Source: GCA-003244245 sp036279835 (GTDB taxonomy: Bacteria > Actinomycetota > Actinomycetes > Mycobacteriales > Pseudonocardiaceae). From it: a stretch of DNA of 9,909 nucleotides. A program made the translations under genes and the position numbers. Position 1 is the first letter of the stretch. Each line of letters starts with the position of its first letter. Where the stretch lies: positions 1 to 9,909 of the forward strand of contig DASUII010000015.1 of assembly GCA_036279835.1 (NCBI GenBank). The letters run 5' to 3'. Below the pieces are notes generated by a model that had not been told where the DNA came from, made no database searches, and saw only the letters and a program-made list of their open reading frames with translations. This document shows, piece by piece, positions 1 to 5,817 of this stretch.

Positions 1-798
1 TCCATCGACGTGCGCGGCGCCTGCGTCGACTTTCCCATCTTCGACGCGAAGACCAGATCTTTGGAGAAGGCCTTGCTGGGCACCGTGGGACGAGCCGGCG
101 GAAAGATCGGGATCGACTCCAAAGTACCGATCATCGAGGCACTTCGAAATATCACCGTGTCCCTGCGCCATGGCGACCGGGTGGGACTGATCGGGCATAA
201 CGGAGCGGGGAAGTCGACGCTGCTGCGGCTGCTGTCCGGAATCTACGAGCCGACCAGGGGTAGCTCGCAAATCGTGGGGAAGGTCGCGCCAGTCTTCGAC
301 CTGGGCGTCGGCATGGACCCGGAGATCTCCGGCTACGAGAACATCATCATCCGGGGGCTGTTCCTGGGCATGAGCCGCAAGCAGATGGAGGCCCGCACCG
401 AGGAGATCGCCGAGTTCAGCGAACTCGGCGACTACCTGTCGATGCCGCTGCGCACCTACTCGACCGGCATGCGGGTCCGGCTCGCGCTGGGCGTGGTGAC
501 CAGCATCGACCCGGAGATCTTGCTGCTCGACGAGGGTATCGGCGCGGTGGACGCGGCGTTTTTGGAGAAGGCCCGCGAGCGGCTCACCGCGCTGGTTGAG
601 CGGTCCGGAATTCTGGTGTTCGCCTCGCACTCCGACGAGTTCCTCCTCGAGCTGTGCAGCTCGGGGTTGTGGCTCGACCACGGACAGATCCGGGAACAGG
701 GCGACCTACGCACAGTGCTGTCGCACTACAAGGGCAAAGACCCCTATGAGAACCTCAGCCCAGAAGCCCTCACCCGCGTCGCGGAAGCAACCAGATGA
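1..798 (+). CDS. wzt: Wzt/RfbE-like ABC transporter ATP-binding protein (galactan export), 5' partial
   Basis: This is the ATPase subunit of an ABC-2 polysaccharide exporter, closely resembling M. tuberculosis Rv3781 (RfbE), which with a Wzm-type permease is thought to move lipid-linked galactan across the membrane. The frame is open from base 1, and SID precedes the GTG at 10. Homologues start a few residues earlier, so the true start is probably just outside the window. Numbering from the GTG at 10: Walker A GHNGAGKST at 62-70, ABC signature STGMR at 151-155, Walker B LLLDEG at 171-176 with Asp174 and Glu175, D-loop-like GAVD at 178-181, and switch His207. The protein ends shortly after the nucleotide-binding domain, so the C-terminal glycan-binding domain found in many O-antigen Wzt proteins is absent. 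That fits the mycobacterial galactan type. The stop overlaps the next start as ATGA, indicating coupling with glfT1. No permease gene is visible in the window. Confidence 0.93.
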   Translation, partial: SIDVRGACVDFPIFDAKTRSLEKALLGTVGRAGGKIGIDSKVPIIEALRNITVSLRHGDRVGLIGHNGAGKSTLLRLLSGIYEPTRGSSQIVGKVAPVFDLGVGMDPEISGYENIIIRGLFLGMSRKQMEARTEEIAEFSELGDYLSMPLRTYSTGMRVRLALGVVTSIDPEILLLDEGIGAVDAAFLEKARERLTALVERSGILVFASHSDEFLLELCSSGLWLDHGQIREQGDLRTVLSHYKGKDPYENLSPEALTRVAEATR

Positions 799-1676
799 CC
801 ATGGTGGTCACCGTGGTGGTGACGCGGCACCGGCGGGAGTTGCTGGGGAAGTCGTTGGCGGTGATCGCGGCGCAGACCCGGGCACCGGACCATCTGGTGG
901 TGGTGGACAACGGCCCGGACGACCCGGCCCACGACGTCGTCGGGGACTGCCCGATCCCGTCGACGTACCTGCCCTCGCTGCGCAACCTGGGTGGCGCGGG
1001 TGGGTTCGCGCTGGGGATCCTGCACGCCCTGGCGCTGGGCGCGGACTGGGTGTGGCTGGCAGACGACGACGGCTGCCCCGCCGACGTCCGGGTCCTGCAG
1101 ACCCTGCTGGAGGAGGCCAAGCGCCGGGACCTCGCGGTGATCTCCCCGGTGGTGGTCAACATCGACGACCCGGAACGGCTGGCGTTCCCGCTGCGCCGGG
1201 GACTGACCTGGAAGCGCCGCCGCAGCGAACTGGGGACCGACTTCCTGCCCGGCATCGCGAGCTTCTTCAACGGCGCGCTGTTCAGCGCCGACGCGCTGGA
1301 CGTCGTCGGGGTGCCGGACTACCGGCTGTTCGTCCGGGGCGACGAGGTGGAACTGCACCGCCGGGTGGTCCGCTCCGGGCTGCGCTTCGGCACGACGTTG
1401 CGGGCCTCCTACGCGCACCCGGACGGCTCAGCGGAGTTCAAGCCGATGCTGCGCGGGCACTTCCACGCCCAGGACCCCGCCGACGAGATCAAGCGCTACT
1501 ACACCTACCGCAACCGCGGCTACCTGCTGTCGCAGCCCGGCATGCGACGGATCGGAATGCTCGAAGTGTTCCGATTCGGGTTGTACTTCCTGGGCACCAA
1601 GCGGGACCCGCGGGCCTTCCGGCAGTGGCTCAAGCTGCTCCGGCAAGGGCGCGCGGAGCGCTTCTACCGGCACTGA
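795..1676 (+). CDS. glfT1: GlfT1-like galactofuranosyltransferase (GT2 family)
   Basis: Likely the initiating galactofuranosyltransferase of arabinogalactan synthesis. In M. tuberculosis, Rv3782 (GlfT1) adds the first galactofuranose residues from UDP-Galf to decaprenyl-diphosphate-GlcNAc-rhamnose at the cytoplasmic face. The 293-residue product starts with a GT-A nucleotide-binding strand (VVTVVVTRHRR, from residue 4), then NLGGAGGF at 64-71, a signature shared with GlfT enzymes. WLADDDG at 87-93 supplies the metal and nucleotide-binding Asp triad (90-92). GDEVELH at 182-188 supplies the acidic acceptor-side motif typical of this GT2 group, and His208 lies in AHPDG. Length is close to the ~304 residues of Rv3782. 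The ATG at 795 overlaps the wzt stop (ATGA) and has GGAAG about 7 bases upstream. A second ATG two codons on (801) is possible. Adjacency to wzt matches the order rfbE-glfT1 in mycobacteria. Confidence 0.92.
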   Translation: MTMVVTVVVTRHRRELLGKSLAVIAAQTRAPDHLVVVDNGPDDPAHDVVGDCPIPSTYLPSLRNLGGAGGFALGILHALALGADWVWLADDDGCPADVRVLQTLLEEAKRRDLAVISPVVVNIDDPERLAFPLRRGLTWKRRRSELGTDFLPGIASFFNGALFSADALDVVGVPDYRLFVRGDEVELHRRVVRSGLRFGTTLRASYAHPDGSAEFKPMLRGHFHAQDPADEIKRYYTYRNRGYLLSQPGMRRIGMLEVFRFGLYFLGTKRDPRAFRQWLKLLRQGRAERFYRH

Positions 1677-1697
1677 TGGGGCGCCCACAGCGCCCAT
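1676..1697 (+). terminator. Hairpin overlapping the end of glfT1
   Basis: ATGGGGCGC (1676-1684) and GCGCCCAT (1690-1697) pair with one bulged G around a 5-base loop CCACA. The arm begins at the last base of the glfT1 stop codon. A second, weaker option, CCCAT-G-ATGGG (1693-1703), overlaps the right arm. There is no U-tract, which is common for actinobacterial terminators, so termination is an inference from position and pairing only. Confidence 0.5.
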
Positions 1698-1766
1698 GAT
1701 GGGCCCGGGTCGTAACGTTCTGGTCAATGTAGAGGGACGGGGGGTATGGGGTTAGTCCCGTTGGGC

Positions 1767-1772
1767 TAGCCT
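1767..1772 (+). promoter_or_regulatory. Candidate -10 element (TAGCCT) for a leaderless emb transcript
   Basis: TAGCCT fits the actinobacterial TANNNT -10 pattern and lies exactly 6 bases before the GTG at 1779, so transcription would begin at or within a base of the start codon. No purine-rich ribosome binding site precedes this GTG (CTCCTGGC), which supports leaderless translation. No good -35 match is seen. The same geometry recurs at 5806-5811 and 9045-9050. Confidence 0.5.
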
Positions 1773-1778
1773 CCTGGC

Positions 1779-4700
1779 GTGCTGACCTCTGGGCACATCG
1801 AGATCTCGCGCCGCCGCTCGAGTACTGGCGGCGACGCCACCGAGCCGACCGCCGACACTGGCAACAACGACAAGCGCGGCTCCCGGCTACTCGGGTTCGC
1901 CGTGGCTTTCTTCGGCCTGCTCGGAGCGCTGCTCGCCATCGCTGTGCCGCTGCTGCCGGTGATCCAGGACACCACCGTGATCACCTGGCCACGCTCGGGC
2001 GATCTCGCGCCGGTCAACGCGCCGCTGGTCACCTACCAGCCGCAGAACATGACCGCCACGATCCCGTGCGCTGCGGCCGTCTCGTTGGATGCGCGGTCGC
2101 CGCAGCCGGCTTCGCTGCTGGCCACTACCCCGCCCGGGTCGACCGACGGTGCCGCGGTCGGGATGGTGCTGCAGGTCGACGCCGGGAAGTTGATTCTGAT
2201 CAGCCGGGGCCAGGCGCTGGGCAACGTCCTGTTGAGCACCATCCCGCCGTCTCCGCGGCAGTGCATGATCCAGGTCTCCTCGGACGCCCGGGGCACCACG
2301 GCGTCGGCTGGCGCCCTGCGGTTCGTCAAGGTCGACCAGGACGTCCGGCCGCAGGTGACCGGTATCTACTCGGCCCTGATCGAGCAACGCGACCCGGTCC
2401 GTGGGCTGGCAGTGCGGATCACCGCGGACACCCGGTTCCAATCCGTCCCGCACCCGATCAAGCTCGCTGCCATCGCGGCCGCCGTACTGGCCGTGCTGGT
2501 CAGTCTGATCCTGATGCATCGGCTGGACCGGCGGATCGGGCGCCGGGCTCCCCGAGTACTGCCCTCGGGCTGGTGGCGACCCACCGGACGGGACGCCGCA
2601 GTGCTCACGGTGCTCGCCGTCTGGGTGGTCATCGGCGGGATCACCTCCGACGACGGCTACATCCTGACGATGATCCGCACTCGTGCGGAGATGGGCTACA
2701 TCGGCAACTACTACCGATGGTTCAACGCCCCCGAGGCGCCGTTCAGTTGGCCCTACGAGCTGTATGCGCTGTGGTCTCAGATCAGCACGGTGCCACCATG
2801 GCTGCGGCTGCCCTCCTTCGCTATGGGCGGGGTCAGCTGGATGCTGATCAGCCGTGAGGTGATGCCGCGACTGGGCCGGGAGGTCCGCCGCAGCGCCGCA
2901 GCCGGATGGGCCGCCGCCGCCGTGTTCCTGGCCTTCTGGCTGCCCTACAACAACGGGCTGCGCCTGGAGCCGGTGGTGGCCATCGGCTCGCTGCTCGCGC
3001 TGTGCGGAGTGGAGCGCGCGGTAGCCACCCGCCGGGTGCTGCCACTGGCGTTGGCGCTACTGGCGGCAGCGTTCACCGTCGCCGCGACACCGACCGGTTT
3101 CATCGCGATCGCACCGTTCCTGGTGTCGCTGCGGCCGCTGGTGCGGCTGGTGCGCCAACACATCGCGGTCTCCGGCCGGGCCGCGGTGCTCGGGCCGATC
3201 CTCGGTGCCGGCCTGCTGGTACTCGTGGTGTGCTTCGCCGACCAGACACTGGCCGGGGTGCTGGAAGCCTCCCGGATCCGCACCGAGATCGGTCCCAACC
3301 TGTCCTGGTTCCAGGAGCCGCTGCGCTACGAGGAGCTGTTCAGCAACTTGCCCGACGGTGCCTTGGCCCGTCGCTTCCCGGTCCTGCTGTTGCTGCTGTG
3401 CCTGGGCACTACCGGGGTGGTGCTGTTGCGCCGGGGCCGCATCCCGGGTGCCGGTTTGGGCCCGAGCCGCCGGCTGATCGGCACCGCGGGAGCGTCGCTG
3501 GTGCTGCTGGCGTTGACGCCGACGAAGTGGACGCACCACTTCGGGGCGTTCGCCTCGATCGGTGCCGCGCTGGCCGCGCTGACCGCGCTGACCGCCAGCT
3601 CCAGCGTGCTGCGCTCAGCGCGCAACCGGTGGTGGTTCCTGTCGGGCCTGCTGCTGATCCTGGCGATGTCGGCGACCGGACCCAACGCACCGTGGTACGT
3701 CTCGCAGTACGGGGTGCCCTGGTATGACAAGCCCCCCTCGGTGCATGGCATCCAAGCGAGCACGCTGCTGATCGTGGGCGCCGTGTTGGCTGGCCTGATC
3801 GCGGTGATCGAGGGATTGCGGCACGAGCCGGGCGCTGTGCCGCCACCTGGGCCACCACAGCCGAAACGGCGCAACGGGCGGCGCCGCGCCCTGCTGATCG
3901 GGTCAGCCCCACTGGCGGTGTTCTGCGGCCTGCTGGTGCTCGCCGAGGTCGGCGCCATGGCCAAGGCGATAGTCAAGCAGCGCCACGGCTACAGCATGGG
4001 CGCAGCCAACTTCGCTGAGATAACCGGGCACAGTTGCAACCTCACCGACGCGGTGTTGGTCGAAGCTGACCGGCGTGCCGGTGCGCTGACCCCGTTGCGC
4101 ACAACGCTGCTCGCCGACATCCCGCTGCAACGCGGCTTCGAAACCAACCGGTCCCCGCTAGAGCAGGCACTGCCAACCAGTCCACCCTCCCAGCTCACCG
4201 GCTCCGGGGCCAACGACCGGGCGGACAACCAGGGTGCCAGGGGCGACCGCATACCCAAGCCGGGCGACGATGGGAGCAACCCCGTTGACAAACCGCCGAT
4301 CGGGCTCGGTGGTCCCGAGATCCCGATCTGGAGCAGCTTCTCCCCCGACACTCCCGGCACCGGCATCCTGCGCTCCACCTGGTACGCCCTGCCCGCCGCG
4401 GCCCGCCAAGGCACCGCGCCGGTGGTGGTCTCCGTCGCGGGTCGACTGTCATCCACCACACCGCTGGTCGCCGAGTTCGCCCGCCGCACCGACCGCGGCT
4501 TCCGCGTCGTCGACCACATGGAGATCGGCGGGCGCGCCACTGCCGACGGGCCGGGATGGCGGGACTACCGCCTCGGATTGGCCGGTCGGGCCTCTGCCGG
4601 GGCGGACGCCGTGCGGTTGGTCGCCACCGACGCCGACGTCACCGATGACGGGTGGCTCGCGTTCTCCGCGCCCCGGGTACCGGTGCTGAGCTCGCTGACC

Positions 4701-5102
4701 GACCTGGTTGCCCCGACGCCACCGGTGTTCTTGGACTGGCCAGTGGGATTCGTGCATCCCTGTGTGCGCCCGTTCGCGATCCGCAACGGTATCGCCGAGA
4801 TACCCCAATATCGGCTGCTCCCCGACAAGATGCTGGCCAACGACAGCAAGAGCTGGTCAGCGGCGGATGCGGGTGGCCCGATCGGCTGGCTGCAGATCCT
4901 GGCCACCCAGCAGGAGGTGCCGACCTACCTCAAAGAGAACTGGGACACCGACTGGGGCAAGCTCATGGTGATCCAGCCGCGGGTACCCGACGCTGAGGCA
5001 CCTGTGCTGCAGACCGGCACCGCCGTGCGAAGCGGCTGGTGGTCTCCAGGACCGCTACGCAGTGGGGGTCAAACGGCCGAGATCTCTCAGCTGGGCCGTT
5101 GA
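1779..5102 (+). CDS. emb: Emb arabinosyltransferase, EmbB/EmbC-like (canonical copy)
   Basis: A GT-C membrane arabinosyltransferase of the EmbA/B/C family, which transfers arabinofuranose from decaprenyl-phosphate-arabinose to growing arabinan outside the cytoplasmic membrane. The 1107 residues match the family length. Order: cytoplasmic basic N-terminus, TM1 at ~37-62, periplasmic domain at ~64-225, then a multi-spanning core to ~730 and a C-terminal periplasmic carbohydrate-binding domain. Key motifs are SDDGYILTM at 290-298 (catalytic Asp291, equivalent to EmbB Asp299), NYYRWF at 310-315, LISREVMPRLG at 356-366, FADQTL at 486-491 and TPTKWTHHFG at 580-589. C-terminal features are FLDWPVG at 984-990 and NWDTDWG at 1054-1060, the aromatic motifs linked to arabinan binding in EmbC. 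A Pro- and Arg-rich loop lies at 683-703. Met298 occupies the EmbB Met306 position. The GTG start lacks a Shine-Dalgarno site. Resemblance is strongest to EmbC and EmbB, but I cannot assign one subtype. Confidence 0.93.
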   Translation: MLTSGHIEISRRRSSTGGDATEPTADTGNNDKRGSRLLGFAVAFFGLLGALLAIAVPLLPVIQDTTVITWPRSGDLAPVNAPLVTYQPQNMTATIPCAAAVSLDARSPQPASLLATTPPGSTDGAAVGMVLQVDAGKLILISRGQALGNVLLSTIPPSPRQCMIQVSSDARGTTASAGALRFVKVDQDVRPQVTGIYSALIEQRDPVRGLAVRITADTRFQSVPHPIKLAAIAAAVLAVLVSLILMHRLDRRIGRRAPRVLPSGWWRPTGRDAAVLTVLAVWVVIGGITSDDGYILTMIRTRAEMGYIGNYYRWFNAPEAPFSWPYELYALWSQISTVPPWLRLPSFAMGGVSWMLISREVMPRLGREVRRSAAAGWAAAAVFLAFWLPYNNGLRLEPVVAIGSLLALCGVERAVATRRVLPLALALLAAAFTVAATPTGFIAIAPFLVSLRPLVRLVRQHIAVSGRAAVLGPILGAGLLVLVVCFADQTLAGVLEASRIRTEIGPNLSWFQEPLRYEELFSNLPDGALARRFPVLLLLLCLGTTGVVLLRRGRIPGAGLGPSRRLIGTAGASLVLLALTPTKWTHHFGAFASIGAALAALTALTASSSVLRSARNRWWFLSGLLLILAMSATGPNAPWYVSQYGVPWYDKPPSVHGIQASTLLIVGAVLAGLIAVIEGLRHEPGAVPPPGPPQPKRRNGRRRALLIGSAPLAVFCGLLVLAEVGAMAKAIVKQRHGYSMGAANFAEITGHSCNLTDAVLVEADRRAGALTPLRTTLLADIPLQRGFETNRSPLEQALPTSPPSQLTGSGANDRADNQGARGDRIPKPGDDGSNPVDKPPIGLGGPEIPIWSSFSPDTPGTGILRSTWYALPAAARQGTAPVVVSVAGRLSSTTPLVAEFARRTDRGFRVVDHMEIGGRATADGPGWRDYRLGLAGRASAGADAVRLVATDADVTDDGWLAFSAPRVPVLSSLTDLVAPTPPVFLDWPVGFVHPCVRPFAIRNGIAEIPQYRLLPDKMLANDSKSWSAADAGGPIGWLQILATQQEVPTYLKENWDTDWGKLMVIQPRVPDAEAPVLQTGTAVRSGWWSPGPLRSGGQTAEISQLGR

Positions 5103-5131
5103 GTCAACCGGAGCTGAGCTAAGAGAATCCC

Positions 5132-5184
5132 GGGCCCAATATGGGCCCCTCGCGGAAACGAGGGGGAGGTGTTCCGCGAGGGGC
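5132..5184. terminator. Hairpin cluster between convergent emb and gtrA
   Basis: Three overlapping hairpins lie 30-80 bases after the emb stop. Hairpin A pairs GGGCCCA (5132-5138) with TGGGCCC (5142-5148). Hairpin B pairs CCCCTCG (5146-5152) with CGAGGGG (5159-5165) around a 6-base loop. Hairpin C pairs GCCCCTCGCGGAA (5145-5157) with TTCCGCGAGGGGC (5172-5184), a perfect 13-bp stem. B and C share the same left arm and cannot coexist. A also uses part of that arm. No U-tract follows. The position between converging genes suggests a two-way terminator. Confidence 0.65.
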
Positions 5185-5326
5185 GGCGGATCCGGCTGGG
5201 GGTCCCGAACCCGCATGTCTCATTGTGCCACTATTGGTATGCTCCATGCGAGTGATACCCCGGCGTGGCGCGTACGTTATGGTGCGGCGCGTCGCCGTTC
5301 CCACCCATCTGGGCGTTTCTCATTGA
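5185..5326. other. Remainder of the emb-gtrA convergent spacer
   Basis: No convincing gene is seen here. The stretch 5215-5250 is visibly richer in A and T than its surroundings. It contains TGGTATGCT (5235-5243), which resembles an extended -10 element (TGN-TANNNT) pointing rightward, towards the 3' end of gtrA. A small open frame (ATG at 5246, 26 codons, ending 5326) follows it, with no ribosome binding site and no recognisable product. No tRNA fold was found on either strand by eye. Confidence 0.35.
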
Positions 5327-5794
5327 TCAATTTCGGAAGATCACGGTGCGCTGCACGATGAAGTTAATACTCGTGGCGATGCCCTGAGCCACGATGAATG
5401 CGCATGTGATCTCGCCGCGGATCGGCGGCAGCAGCGCCAGCATCACCGCGTTCATGCCCACTTGAACGACAAAAGTGATGCCGTACAACGCCATCACCGA
5501 GGCGAACTCCCCGCGCCCACCCGTGCCCTGGAACGTCCACCTGCGGTTGATCAGGTACGCGGTGGTCGTGCCGGCGATGAAACTCAGCGCCTTGGCCAAG
5601 TGCACCCACAGGCCGGTGGCCAGCAACGCCTGGTAGATGCTGTAGTCCACCACGGCGGCGACCCCGCCGACCAGGACGAAACGGGTCAGCTGGGTCGACA
5701 GGCGCGACCTCGCCTGCAGCTGCGGTGCGGCCAACCGGGGTCTCCCTTCAGGCTTCTCGCCGGATGTGATCCGGTCCGAGCAGGGTACCGACAT
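5327..5794 (-). CDS. gtrA: GtrA-family membrane protein (Rv3789-like)
   Basis: A small four-helix GtrA-family protein most like mycobacterial Rv3789, which is needed for full arabinosylation of arabinogalactan. It has been proposed to help translocate decaprenyl-phosphate-arabinose or to act with arabinan enzymes, and its exact role is debated. Signatures are RFVLVGG at 38-44, a second helix with SFIAGTTTAYLINRRWTF at 71-88, a third at ~97-121 and a fourth ending in NFIVQRTVIF at 144-153. The ATG at 5794 gives 155 residues against about 121 in Rv3789. It has no well-placed ribosome binding site. An in-frame TTG at 5734 (residue 21) has a strong GAAGGGAG upstream and gives 135 residues, so it may be the real start. 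The gene lies between two emb genes, converging with one and diverging from the other, which fits a shared arabinan role. Confidence 0.9.
   Translation of the reverse strand: MSVPCSDRITSGEKPEGRPRLAAPQLQARSRLSTQLTRFVLVGGVAAVVDYSIYQALLATGLWVHLAKALSFIAGTTTAYLINRRWTFQGTGGRGEFASVMALYGITFVVQVGMNAVMLALLPPIRGEITCAFIVAQGIATSINFIVQRTVIFRN
5742..5749 (-). promoter_or_regulatory. Ribosome binding site favouring the TTG start of gtrA
   Basis: On the minus strand GAAGGGAG lies 7 bases upstream of the in-frame TTG at 5734-5732. It is the only strong Shine-Dalgarno match near the 5' end of gtrA and is the main sequence evidence for the shorter, 135-residue product. Confidence 0.45.
5782..5787 (-). promoter_or_regulatory. 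Candidate -10 element (TACCCT) for gtrA
   Basis: Read on the minus strand, TACCCT fits TANNNT and would start transcription near 5775. That is inside the annotated gtrA 5' end but about 41 bases before the TTG at 5734, leaving a leader that holds the GAAGGGAG ribosome binding site. If correct, it favours the shorter gtrA start. No clear -35 element is seen. Confidence 0.3.
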
Positions 5795-5805
5795 GGGCGG
5801 CCGGT

Positions 5806-5811
5806 TACCCT
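5806..5811 (+). promoter_or_regulatory. Candidate -10 element (TACCCT) for the second emb gene
   Basis: TACCCT lies exactly 6 bases before the GTG at 5818, and the bases between (CGCGCG) hold no ribosome binding site. This predicts a leaderless mRNA. The element sits in the 23-bp gap between the divergent annotated starts of gtrA and emb. No good -35 element is visible. Confidence 0.5.
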
Positions 5812-5817
5812 CGCGCG

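Noticed and set aside
10..12. The GTG at 10 as the true wzt start
   Set aside because: The frame is open to base 1, and homologous proteins begin a few residues further upstream, so the gene is treated as 5' partial.
596..1699. A long plus-strand frame spanning the ends of wzt and glfT1
   Set aside because: Composition is Arg/Gly/Pro-rich low-complexity, and both overlapping frames encode clear conserved proteins with an ATGA junction.
5141..5326. A 61-codon plus-strand frame in the emb-gtrA spacer
   Set aside because: Its start lies inside the hairpin cluster, it has no ribosome binding site, and the product has no recognisable features.
5185..5330. A possible tRNA on the minus strand because of a GGGTTCGGGACCC stretch
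   Set aside because: The T-arm-like stem is only 3 bp, and no acceptor, D or anticodon stems could be paired around it.
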